Origin: an uncultured Anaerococcus sp.
GTDB lineage: Bacteria; Bacillota; Clostridia; Tissierellales; Peptoniphilaceae
Direction: 5' to 3'
Assembly (NCBI RefSeq): GCF_943912385.1
Contig: NZ_CALTTY010000002.1
Coordinates: forward strand, 88,052 to 152,051
Length of the DNA: 64,000 nucleotides
Shown in pieces: positions 1-7,673 of the stretch; within the stretch, counting starts at the first letter, position 1; the number at the start of each line of letters is the position of its first letter. A program made the position numbers and the translations under genes. The notes below the pieces were generated by a model, which was given only the letters and a program-made list of their open reading frames with translations, was not told where the DNA came from and ran no database searches.

Positions 1-1108
1 TTGACTTGTTATTATAGTTATTATTATTGTTGGTGCTGTTATAACTATTATTATAATTATTATTTATATTTGTGTTGATATTGTCCTGGTTTGGACTTTG
101 ACTTTGCCTATGGATAGTGTTGTTATTAGGGAAGATATTAACTTCTTTCTTTTTATCTAGACTGGAGCGACTTGACTCTGGGAGGCCTGAATTTTCTTCT
201 GTCCAGTTTTTTAGCCTAAAATCAGCAAATACTTCATGGGCTATATTCCAAATCTCTCTTTCATCTGGTATATAGTAGCTTACACCATTTATAGTCGACT
301 CTTCACCTGGGACTATATAGTTTTCTACCTTATCAGATGAGAACTTGTCGATATTTGTCACCATATCCATCATTACCGGCATTGGGATATTCGTCTTTAC
401 ATACTTGATATAAGAGCTTATTACAGTCATTAAATTCATTTGCTTGCTCTTTTCCACAGCCTGGTCGACCATGGCCTTAACAAAGTCCTGCTGGGCCTCG
501 ACCCTGCCTATGTCCCCATTGTCATAAATATGTCTAGTCCTTAAATACCACATGGTATCTTCTCCATTAAAATGGTTCATACCTGGTTTTACATCAAGGG
601 TCCATTTTTTTATCTCAACACCTTCTGGAACCTCATAGTCAACTCCTCCTATCGCATCTATAATATTTACTAGGGCCTGGTAGTTGACCTGGGCATAGTA
701 GTCAATGTCAAGACCCAAGAAGTTTCTTAAAGACTGGAGGGTTAGCTCTATCCCACCAAAGGCATGGGCATGGTTTACCTTATCATAGGTGTTTCTTACA
801 AGGACTCTCGAGTCCCTAGGTATACTCATAAGCTCAATGGTCCCATCTTTGGTATTAGCCTTCATTAGCATGATGGTATCAGTGCGGGTGAAGTCTTCGT
901 TATTTTCTTCCCCTGCCGCCTTATCTACTCCGACAAGGAGAAAGAGGTATTCATCTTCATTTGTCTTAATAGCCTGGTCCTCAAATGTCCCACCAGCTCC
1001 AAAGTTTAATGCATTTGACCTTTGGTCTAGAAAATCAAAGGCAAATTTACTAGCTACTAGGGATAGGGCAAAGACAAAGACTATGGCAAAAAATCTTTTT
1101 ATCTTCAT
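1..1108 (-). CDS. LytR-CpsA-Psr (LCP) family cell-wall ligase, C-terminus cut by window edge
   Basis: LCP proteins are membrane-anchored phosphotransferases that attach polyprenyl-linked glycopolymers to peptidoglycan outside the cell. The start at 1108 follows AAGGAA. A single N-terminal membrane segment spans about residues 5-20. The LCP domain follows: LLVGVD near 57-62, RTDTIML near 75-81, SIPRDSRV near 95-102, then YDKVNHAHAFGG and the signature RTRHIYDNGDIGRVEAQQDF. The visible C-terminus, read from about position 1 to 120, becomes an Asn-rich tail (runs of N with Y, S, T, Q) that leaves the window. Such a tail is not part of the LCP fold and is probably an extracellular extension. The family call is secure; the glycopolymer substrate cannot be read. 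Confidence 0.9.
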   Translation of the reverse strand, partial: MKIKRFFAIVFVFALSLVASKFAFDFLDQRSNALNFGAGGTFEDQAIKTNEDEYLFLLVGVDKAAGEENNEDFTRTDTIMLMKANTKDGTIELMSIPRDSRVLVRNTYDKVNHAHAFGGIELTLQSLRNFLGLDIDYYAQVNYQALVNIIDAIGGVDYEVPEGVEIKKWTLDVKPGMNHFNGEDTMWYLRTRHIYDNGDIGRVEAQQDFVKAMVDQAVEKSKQMNLMTVISSYIKYVKTNIPMPVMMDMVTNIDKFSSDKVENYIVPGEESTINGVSYYIPDEREIWNIAHEVFADFRLKNWTEENSGLPESSRSSLDKKKEVNIFPNNNTIHRQSQSPNQDNINTNINNNYNNSYNSTNNNNNYNNKS

Positions 1109-1128
1109 AACATTCCTTTTCTTAGCTT

Positions 1129-1157
1129 ATTATACCCTAATAGTAAGTCTTCTTTAA
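1129..1157 (-). promoter_or_regulatory. Promoter of the LCP gene
   Basis: On the minus strand TTAAAG (1152-1157), a 17-nt spacer and a perfect TATAAT (1129-1134) lie just upstream of the LCP start. The -35 is weak. Confidence 0.5.
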
Positions 1158-1251
1158 GGGATAGGAGAAAAAATCTTTTTATCTTATAAAAATCTAAAAT
1201 TCAAGCATCTTATTGATTGATTTCTAAAAATAATTATAATTAGATTATTAA

Positions 1252-1638
1252 GTTTTTATTAAAAATAGAAATAAAATTTCCTCTAAATCGGGATTTATCA
1301 TGGACTGTATGGGATCTGCTGTAGGCCTTGCCAATGTCTGGGCCCTTTCCTACCAGCTAGGAGCAAATAAAGGGTTAGCCTTTTTGTTAGCCTATCTTTT
1401 ATTTTCTCTTATCTTTGGCAGGGTAGGTCTTAGCGTAGAAAACGCCATAGGCAGAAAGTACAAGTCTAATCCCATGGTTGTTCACGAAGAACTATTGAAA
1501 GTAGTAAATAAGGAAATCTCTACTACTGCACCGAGAAATTCATCTTTGTTCCCTAGCCTTAGCCCTTTGCTTTATAGCCATGCCCTACTATATTTCTTTT
1601 TAATCCTAAATAAGGCGGTTTTGGCTGTATTTTTTTAG
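1252..1638 (+). pseudogene. Decayed neurotransmitter:sodium symporter (NSS) remnant
   Basis: The open frame reads SSKSGFIMDCMGSAVGLANV, then W, then a stretch ending AFLLAYLLFSLIFG and ENAIGRKYKSNPM. This matches TM1-TM2 of bacterial NSS (SNF) transporters, whose hallmark is GxxxGxAVGLGNVW followed by a GGAFLLxYLL segment. Family members run about 440-500 residues; only about 60 residues resemble the family here, and the frame then passes into unrelated sequence and stops. The similarity begins upstream of the first ATG (1300) with no good start codon, and the normally conserved R after NxW is replaced. I infer a non-functional relic rather than a short membrane protein. Confidence 0.65.
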
Positions 1639-1771
1639 ATTCTACCATGGATAAAGTTTTCCCAAAACAAATCTTGATCTTCTATCATGTTTGCCTACTC
1701 TTTTGTGGTATAGTAGCTGTATAATATTTATTAGATTTTATTTTTACTTACACACTTAGAAAGAGGAATTT

Positions 1772-2242
1772 ATGGCTGATTATGATAACGCTACATTTTA
1801 TGCACCAATGACTGGCGAACTTTTGGATATAGGTGAATGTGTCGATCCAATTTTTTCCCAAAACATTGTTGGTGCCGGAGTTTTACTTACACCTAGCTTG
1901 CCTAAAGTTTATTCTCCCTGCGCTGGCAAGGTCTCTATTTTAGCAAATGGCAGGCACGGAATAACTATTAAAAACTCCGATGGACTCCAAGTCCTAATCC
2001 ACGTAGGAATAGACACAGTCGAGATGGATGGAGATGGCTTTATTTCGCATAAAAAGGTGGGAGATGAGGTAAAACCTGGTGACCTCTTATTAGAATTTGA
2101 CCTTGAAAAAATCAAGACTTCTGGCAAAAGCCTCCAATCTCCAGTTGTAATAACCAATCCTTCCGTAAAAAAACTTGATATCCTTGCCAAAGGTCAGGTA
2201 AACCATGGCGATGAGCTCTTTAGAATTATAGAAAGTAAATAA
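1772..2242 (+). CDS. PTS glucose-type EIIA component
   Basis: This is a stand-alone 156-residue EIIA of the glucose family, the soluble protein that passes phosphate from HPr to a membrane EIIB/EIIC or acts as a regulator. The phosphorylated histidine is H77 in the motif VLIHVGIDTV, and the helper histidine H62 sits in GRHGITIK. The full beta-sandwich length is present, ending with HGDELFRI. AAGAGGAA precedes the ATG. No EIIB or EIIC gene is in the window, so it must act with a partner elsewhere. It is followed 28 bp later by a sugar-phosphate-type HAD gene and phosphofructokinase, which suggests a sugar-metabolism transcript. Confidence 0.9.
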   Translation: MADYDNATFYAPMTGELLDIGECVDPIFSQNIVGAGVLLTPSLPKVYSPCAGKVSILANGRHGITIKNSDGLQVLIHVGIDTVEMDGDGFISHKKVGDEVKPGDLLLEFDLEKIKTSGKSLQSPVVITNPSVKKLDILAKGQVNHGDELFRIIESK

Positions 2243-2270
2243 GTTAGAAATAGGATAAGTTAGGAGAAGT

Positions 2271-3089
2271 ATGAGGAAGATAATTGCAGTTGATGTTGAC
2301 GGAACCTTGGTAAATACTAAGGGGAAAATTACAGATAGAACAAGAGATGCTTTAATTGCCGCAAATAAAGCTGGTCACGAGGTCATGATTGTCTCAGGAA
2401 GACCAAATAAAGGGCTAAAAGACCAGGCTAAGACCCTAGGTTTTGATAAGTTTGGTGGAATTCTTTCTAGCTTCAATGGCGGTATGCTTTGCGATTTTAA
2501 AAACAAAAAAATTCTATCCAACCATCCCATGAACCTAGACCTTGCTAAGGAGATTCTCTCCTTTTCTAAAGAGCTTGATCTAGGCCTTATAATACCTAAG
2601 GGTGATGTCATTCTGACTGATGATTCTTCCGATTTTTACGCTAAGAGAGAATCTAAAATTTTAAATATGCCTGTCAAGGAAGTAGTAGACCTTAGGGATG
2701 AGCTCGACTTTTCTCCAAACAAGTTGCTTTTTACCCAAGACCCTGATAAAATTGACCCAGGTGCTAAAAAAATATTTGATAAGTTTTCTGACAGGACTGT
2801 CCAAGTAAAATCAGCCAGGTTCTTCTATGAAGTAATGCCTCTAGGTCTTTCTAAGGGTAATGCAGTTCTTGAAGCCTGTGAGATATTTGGAATTGATAAG
2901 AAGGATGTAATTGTCTTTGGAGATGAGATGAACGACCTTTCCATGTTAGAAGTTGCTGGCACTGCTGTTGCTATGGCTAATGCTATAGAAAAAGTAAAAG
3001 AAATAGCAGACTATGTAACAAAAAGTAACGATGAAGATGGGATAGCCTATTATCTTGAAAATTTTGTATTAAATAAGGAGAATAAATGA
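2271..3089 (+). CDS. Cof-type HAD-IIB sugar-phosphate phosphatase
   Basis: The 272-residue protein has the HAD nucleophile motif VDVDGT with D8 and D10, motif II in the MIVSGRP segment, the conserved SKGNAV lysine region, and motif IV as VFGDEMNDLSML. The alpha/beta cap between motifs II and III marks class IIB (Cof). These cytosolic Mg-dependent phosphatases act on sugar phosphates, nucleotides or flavin phosphates; the substrate cannot be told from sequence. The stop overlaps the next start by four bases, so it is translationally coupled to phosphofructokinase, which makes a hexose or triose phosphate plausible. Confidence 0.88.
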   Translation: MRKIIAVDVDGTLVNTKGKITDRTRDALIAANKAGHEVMIVSGRPNKGLKDQAKTLGFDKFGGILSSFNGGMLCDFKNKKILSNHPMNLDLAKEILSFSKELDLGLIIPKGDVILTDDSSDFYAKRESKILNMPVKEVVDLRDELDFSPNKLLFTQDPDKIDPGAKKIFDKFSDRTVQVKSARFFYEVMPLGLSKGNAVLEACEIFGIDKKDVIVFGDEMNDLSMLEVAGTAVAMANAIEKVKEIADYVTKSNDEDGIAYYLENFVLNKENK

Positions 3090-4312
3090 ATTTGATTGTT
3101 GCCCAGTCAGGCGGACCAACCTCTGTTATAAACTCCTCTTTGGCCGGAGTTATTGATAGTGGAATTGATGAAAATTTCGAAAATATCTTTGTTTCCATGA
3201 ACGGGATTGAGGGAATTATAAAGAAAAATATAAGGCTCATTGATGCTGAAGTCTTTGCTAGAGATAATATAAATAAAAAACTTATGGCAAGACCTGCATC
3301 AATCCTTGGGTCTTGTAGGTTTAAACTCGATGATGACCTAGATAGTCCAGTATATGAAAAAATCTTTACTGTTCTTAAAAAAAATAAAATCAGACTCTTT
3401 GTCTATATAGGTGGCAACGACTCCATGGACACAGTTAATAAATTAAACGCCTACATAAAGTATAAAAATATCGAGGGTATAAATGTCATTGGTTGTCCAA
3501 AAACCATAGACAACGACCTTGAGTCCATGGACCACTCTCCAGGGTATGGGTCATGTGCCAAGTATATTACCACAACCCTGAAATCCTTAAGGTGTGATGT
3601 TGATATCTATGACCTAGAAAGTGTGACTTTTGTTGAAATCATGGGCCGCCACGCAGGATGGCTTGCTGCATCAAGCTTAATTGCAAACCATAAAGCTAAA
3701 AAAGATGTTGTAAACCTCCTTTATGTACCAGAAGATGAGATGACTATTGATAGGATTCTTTCTGATATAAAAGATGCCCTAAAGACTGAGAAAAACCTAC
3801 TTATTGCCATAGCCGAAGGTTTTAGAGATGCCGGCGGAGTCCTTTCTGAAGAAGTTTTTACAAATACCAAAGATGGATTTAACCACCCTGTTGTATCTGG
3901 TGTTGGTCAAAGGCTTGCTGACCTAGTAAGAGATAGGCTTAATATCAAATCAAGGGCTGTTGAGTTAAATATTGCCCAGAGATCAAACACCCTGATTTCT
4001 GAAACTGACTCCAAGGAAGCCTACAACCTTGGCTACAAGGCTGTAGAGATTGGAAGAAGAAAAACTAACCTTATCCCAGTCCTTAGAAGAAAAGATACTA
4101 AGGACTATGAAGTCTACTATACAGAAGCTAGGCCAGATGAGATTGCCAATAAGGAAATGAAAATCCCAAGCTCCTGGCTAAAAGACCTTAAAATTCTAGA
4201 AGAAAAAATGATAGCCTATGCACTTCCTCTAATAAAAGGCGAAGTAGGCCAGGTCTATGAAGATGGCTTACCTGTCTTTGTTGACCTAGAAGATTTTATA
4301 AAAGATATATAA
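3086..4312 (+). CDS. Phosphofructokinase, diphosphate-dependent type
   Basis: This 408-residue enzyme phosphorylates fructose-6-phosphate to the 1,6-bisphosphate in glycolysis. Two positions separate ATP and PPi types in the family: ATP enzymes have GGDGS and PGTIDND, while PPi enzymes have Asp and Lys there. Here the motifs are GGNDS (109-113, Asp112) and PKTIDND (138-144, Lys139), so I call it diphosphate:fructose-6-phosphate 1-phosphotransferase. The substrate motif MGRHAGW is at about 186-192. The length fits the clostridial PPi branch rather than the ~320-residue PfkA. The gene overlaps the HAD phosphatase by 4 bp and ends at a bidirectional terminator. Confidence 0.88.
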   Translation: MNLIVAQSGGPTSVINSSLAGVIDSGIDENFENIFVSMNGIEGIIKKNIRLIDAEVFARDNINKKLMARPASILGSCRFKLDDDLDSPVYEKIFTVLKKNKIRLFVYIGGNDSMDTVNKLNAYIKYKNIEGINVIGCPKTIDNDLESMDHSPGYGSCAKYITTTLKSLRCDVDIYDLESVTFVEIMGRHAGWLAASSLIANHKAKKDVVNLLYVPEDEMTIDRILSDIKDALKTEKNLLIAIAEGFRDAGGVLSEEVFTNTKDGFNHPVVSGVGQRLADLVRDRLNIKSRAVELNIAQRSNTLISETDSKEAYNLGYKAVEIGRRKTNLIPVLRRKDTKDYEVYYTEARPDEIANKEMKIPSSWLKDLKILEEKMIAYALPLIKGEVGQVYEDGLPVFVDLEDFIKDI

Positions 4313-4313
4313 T

Positions 4314-4367
4314 AAAAACCAGCAAGTTTCTAAGTGGTATATTCACTTAAAAACTTGCTGGTTTTTT
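4314..4367. terminator. Bidirectional terminator between phosphofructokinase and rlmH
   Basis: The stem AACCAGCAAGTTT / AAACTTGCTGGTT has an A-run on one side and a T-run on the other. Its loop contains the smaller repeat TAAGTG/CACTTA. It sits between convergent genes. Confidence 0.85.
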
Positions 4368-4848
4368 ATTTGTGATAGGGTTCCTTGTTTATAATCCTGT
4401 AGGCCCTATAAACTTGTTCCATAAGGATGACCCTCATCAGCTGGTGGGGATAGGTCATTTTACCAAAAGATAGCCTGTAATTAGACCTTTTTAGGACATT
4501 GTCTCCAAGCCCATTAGATCCTCCAACTACAAAGACTAGGTCTCTGCCAAAGCCATCTAGCATCTCTTCCTGGATGAGCCTTGCAAAGCTAATCGAATCA
4601 AGGGCCCTGCCCCCGATTTCTAGGGTAATAACAAAGGAATCGTCCTTGATTTTTCCTAAGATTCTTTCACCCTCAGCATCTTTTACCATGGCGACTTCTT
4701 TTCTAGATAGAGTCTCTGGAGCTTTTTCATCAGCCACTTCTATAATCTCAACCTTATTATAGGATTTCATCCTCTTAGCATACTCAGCTATGGCCTCCTT
4801 ATAGAATTTTTCCTTAATCTTTCCTACTGTTACTAGTTTAATTAGCAT
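4366..4848 (-). CDS. rlmH: 23S rRNA (pseudouridine1915-N3)-methyltransferase RlmH
   Basis: RlmH methylates pseudouridine 1915 in helix 69 of 23S rRNA using SAM. The protein has 160 residues, the usual size (about 159). It carries the SPOUT-fold signatures VFVVGGSNGLG and SFGKMTYPHQLMRVIL, followed by EQVYRAYRIINKEPYHK, the conserved C-terminus of the family. The start codon overlaps the stop of the upstream ATP-cone gene (TAATG), so the two are translated as a unit. The downstream end abuts the shared terminator. Confidence 0.96.
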   Translation of the reverse strand: MLIKLVTVGKIKEKFYKEAIAEYAKRMKSYNKVEIIEVADEKAPETLSRKEVAMVKDAEGERILGKIKDDSFVITLEIGGRALDSISFARLIQEEMLDGFGRDLVFVVGGSNGLGDNVLKRSNYRLSFGKMTYPHQLMRVILMEQVYRAYRIINKEPYHK

Positions 4849-5252
4849 TAGTTTTGCTCATTAGCATAGGCTTCGTAGGCATCACGAATTTTAGAATATC
4901 CTTCTCTAGATAATATTTCTAAGAGTACATCCTTGACATCTGTAGTTTTTTTAAGGCTTGATTTATCAGACTTGAAAAGAACATCTTCTATATCACTTAA
5001 GATTATATTAAGGTCAGATGTATTTATCTGTATATCAGCCCTATCAGCAGTATTTTTTATGGACCTTGCGATCTTATCTTCCTTGTATTTTTCAAAGCGG
5101 CCGCTTCTTTTTACCACATAAGCATCCTTACCAGAGACCATTTCCATTAGTTCATCAACTGGTACATCCTCTGTAAGCCTACCTATATCAAGGTCTTCCA
5201 TCTTGTTATCTTTTAAAAATTTTCCTACTAGGTCGAATACTTTATCTGTCAT
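4848..5252 (-). CDS. Stand-alone ATP-cone domain protein
   Basis: The protein has 134 residues. Residues from about 43 onward form an ATP-cone: AYVVKRSGRFEKYKEDKIARS, then a helical middle and DVKDVLLEILSREGYSKIRDAY. ATP-cones normally sit at the N-terminus of anaerobic or class I ribonucleotide reductases, or at the C-terminus of NrdR, where they bind ATP/dATP. Neither a reductase nor the NrdR zinc ribbon is attached; the first 40 residues are acidic and helical. CAGGAGA precedes the ATG. It could be a nucleotide-sensing regulator, but no function is shown by the sequence. Confidence 0.8.
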   Translation of the reverse strand: MTDKVFDLVGKFLKDNKMEDLDIGRLTEDVPVDELMEMVSGKDAYVVKRSGRFEKYKEDKIARSIKNTADRADIQINTSDLNIILSDIEDVLFKSDKSSLKKTTDVKDVLLEILSREGYSKIRDAYEAYANEQN

Positions 5253-5323
5253 AATTATCTCCTGCTTGTATCTTTCGTTTTCTTATTCTCTTTGTAATTA
5301 TACCCAAAAGTCTGGGCTAAATA

Positions 5324-6568
5324 TCAGGAATTAAAGTGCCTATTTGGCAGGGTTATGATTTCATTTATATTCTTTGGAAGTTTTATGTCCCTTTTAAGGG
5401 CAGCAAAGGAAATTATATCCTTGCCGTATTTTTTCCTAATCTCATAAAGGGCCCTATCACAAGACTCCTCCTTAAAATACTGATCACACTCCATAAACAT
5501 ATCAAGCTGGCTACCTGAGCCTAAAGGTCTTAGGTCTGTGGCCCTGATTCCCACTGCCCTTATAGGAAGCTGCCAGTCATATTTTTTAAGAAAAATATCA
5601 AAAGCCTCCTTAGCCAAGGTTATGGAAGACTGGGTCGCAAGTTTTAATTTCCCAGTATAGGTGTTTGAAAATAGGTCCTTATCTCTTATGAAAACTTCGA
5701 CCCCATTAGCCTCAAGCCCTGCTTCCCTTAACCTCCTTGATACAGAAAAACTCAGCTCCTGGAGGACGTTTTTAACCTCTCCATCATTTAATAAGTCTTT
5801 CCTTAAAGTAGAGGAATTGCCTATGGTCTTTATAATATCCTTATGTCCTATATCTACAACTGGACGTATGTCCTTCCCATTGGCATAGTTCCAAAGATAG
5901 ATTCCGTTTAAACCAAGGAGGTTTTCCATAAGACTTATGGGACTTTGGGCAAGATCTCCTAGGGTAAAAATACCAATACGGTTAAGCTTAGCCTTAGTCG
6001 CCCTACCTACACCAACCATGGCGCAAACCTTCTGTGGCCAAACCATAGCTTTCCAGTTATCTTCATCTATAACTGTGATGGCATCAGGCTTTTTCATGTC
6101 TGAACCGAGCTTAGCAAATATTTTACAAAAGGAAACTCCAATAGACACTGTAAGACCAAGCTCTTCCTTCATCCTCCTTGAAATCTCCTGGGCTATATCA
6201 AGTCCTGACCCAAAAAGCTTGTTTGAACCTGATACATCTAAAAAACACTCATCAAGACCAAAGGATTCTACTTGGTTGGTATAGTCGTAGTAAATTTTTT
6301 TCGCCATATTTGAGTGTCTCAAATACTCATCATATTGGGGTGGGACAAGGATTAAGTCCCTGCACTTAGTCTTTGCCTCCCAAATCGGCATAGCTGTTTT
6401 AACTCCCATCTCCTTGGCTTCCTGGCTTTTAGCTAGGATAATTCCATTTCTATTTCTAGGATCTCCCGCCACAGCCATGGCCTTGCCCTTAAGGGCTGGG
6501 TTTAACTTTGCCTCTATGGATGCATAGCAGGCATTCATATCTGAATGTAGGATGATTCTTTTTTTCAT
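5324..6568 (-). CDS. dinB: Y-family translesion DNA polymerase IV
   Basis: DinB copies damaged DNA with low fidelity. The catalytic Asp is D10 in ILHSDMNACYASIE, and the D106-E107 pair lies in SFGLDECFLDVSG. The helix-hairpin-helix region is around VGVGRATKAKLNRIGIFTLGD. The C-terminal little-finger domain ends near SQLDMF (about residue 360), which resembles a sliding-clamp-binding motif (QLxxF), followed by a ~50-residue tail. It has 414 residues and an AAGGAG ribosome site. It is divergent from an XRE-ImmA pair, with a perfect palindrome between them, so damage-type regulation by that pair is possible. Confidence 0.93.
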   Translation of the reverse strand: MKKRIILHSDMNACYASIEAKLNPALKGKAMAVAGDPRNRNGIILAKSQEAKEMGVKTAMPIWEAKTKCRDLILVPPQYDEYLRHSNMAKKIYYDYTNQVESFGLDECFLDVSGSNKLFGSGLDIAQEISRRMKEELGLTVSIGVSFCKIFAKLGSDMKKPDAITVIDEDNWKAMVWPQKVCAMVGVGRATKAKLNRIGIFTLGDLAQSPISLMENLLGLNGIYLWNYANGKDIRPVVDIGHKDIIKTIGNSSTLRKDLLNDGEVKNVLQELSFSVSRRLREAGLEANGVEVFIRDKDLFSNTYTGKLKLATQSSITLAKEAFDIFLKKYDWQLPIRAVGIRATDLRPLGSGSQLDMFMECDQYFKEESCDRALYEIRKKYGKDIISFAALKRDIKLPKNINEIITLPNRHFNS

Positions 6569-6658
6569 TGGTTTCTCCTTGTAAATTTCAAAAAAAGCCT
6601 TGAATAATCTAGACTCTTAATGTATAATTAAGACAATGAATGACTGTGATATAATTAT

Positions 6659-6675
6659 AAGACACTAAGTGTCTT
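6659..6675. promoter_or_regulatory. Perfect 17-bp palindrome in dinB/XRE divergent promoter region
   Basis: AAGACACT-A-AGTGTCTT lies immediately downstream of an extended -10 (TGTGATATAAT, 6646-6656) that reads toward the XRE gene at 6727. The position is that of an autorepression operator for the XRE protein. The dinB start lies 91 bp to the left. Confidence 0.65.
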
Positions 6676-6726
6676 CTGTCAAGTTGAAATAGAAAAATTT
6701 ATGGGAAAATATAAAAGAGGAGCATT

Positions 6727-7122
6727 ATGAGTTTTGCAAGCAAATTAAAAAGTCTAAGAGAAGAAAAAAAATTAACCCAAGGTGAACTAGCTGAAATGGT
6801 GGAAGTATCCCTTAAAACCATATCCCGCTATGAGCTAGGCTTATCAAAACCAAGATACAGAAAAACCTATGACCTTTTAGCCAAGGCTCTAGATACAAGC
6901 CACGACTACCTAGTCACTGACGAAGAAGACTTCGTCCTAACCACAAGGGAAAGATACGGGATCAAGGCCGGCAAGGAAGCAGAAGAATTAGTCGACGGAG
7001 TCATAGGTCTTATGGCAGGTGGACAAATACCAGAATCAGACAAGAGGGCCATCCTTGATGCCATATCCGAAGCCTACTATATAGCCAGGCAAGATAGCAA
7101 AAAACTAAGGAAGAAAAAATAA
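6727..7122 (+). CDS. XRE-family transcriptional regulator (ImmR-like)
   Basis: The 131-residue protein starts with a Cro/C1-type helix-turn-helix at about residues 8-60 (LTQGELAEMVEVSLKTISRY as the helical core). It ends in a lysine-rich tail after a helical C-terminal segment that may mediate oligomerisation. GAGGAGC precedes the ATG. It overlaps the ImmA-type metallopeptidase gene (TAATG). In known pairs of this kind (ImmR/ImmA of ICEBs1, DdrO/IrrE of Deinococcus) the peptidase cleaves the repressor to relieve repression. Here there is no mobile element around it, and dinB is the divergent neighbour. Confidence 0.88.
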   Translation: MSFASKLKSLREEKKLTQGELAEMVEVSLKTISRYELGLSKPRYRKTYDLLAKALDTSHDYLVTDEEDFVLTTRERYGIKAGKEAEELVDGVIGLMAGGQIPESDKRAILDAISEAYYIARQDSKKLRKKK

Positions 7123-7673
7123 TGTCCTACTCATATGATAAAATCTATGAGGATGTCCTAGACTTAATAAATACCCACCAGAGCCGTGATCCTAGGGATA
7201 TACTTGAAAATCGAGGCATCCACCTTATCCCCTTTAATAAGGATACTAAGCTTTTAGGTATGTATAAGGTTATCTTAGAAAGCCGCTTTGTCTTCTATAA
7301 TCCGAATGTCGACTACAGGATTTTAAATATGGTCTTTGCCCATGAGCTAGGCCACGATATCTACCACCAGGACTATGCCAAAACAGGCATGGTGGAATAC
7401 GAGCTTTTTGATATAACAAATGAAATGGAGCTTGAGGCAAATATCTTCGCCTCCCACCTCCTTTTGGATGAGAATAAACTAATGGATGATATCATAGAAG
7501 GCTACACCTATAACGAACTTGCCAGCATGTACGATGTCAACGTCAACCTTATGATCTTTAAGCTAAACGAGATGCATAGGATGGGTATGCCTATAAGAAA
7601 AGAAGTAAACACACAGGCAGACTTTTTTAAAAAAATCGACGGCCAAGACAGCAAGAATTTGAGGTCCTACTAA
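7122..7673 (+). CDS. ImmA/IrrE-family metallo-endopeptidase
   Basis: The 183-residue protein has the zinc motif HELGH at residues 74-78 (VFAHELGHDIYH) and a downstream glutamate in ELEANIFASHLL (about 103-112), the third ligand region typical of ImmA/IrrE. These cytosolic proteases cleave a cognate XRE repressor after a damage or signalling cue. The gene overlaps both the XRE gene upstream and the methyltransferase gene downstream by single TAATG junctions, so all three are co-translated. The substrate is inferred to be the 131-residue XRE partner. Confidence 0.9.
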   Translation: MSYSYDKIYEDVLDLINTHQSRDPRDILENRGIHLIPFNKDTKLLGMYKVILESRFVFYNPNVDYRILNMVFAHELGHDIYHQDYAKTGMVEYELFDITNEMELEANIFASHLLLDENKLMDDIIEGYTYNELASMYDVNVNLMIFKLNEMHRMGMPIRKEVNTQADFFKKIDGQDSKNLRSY

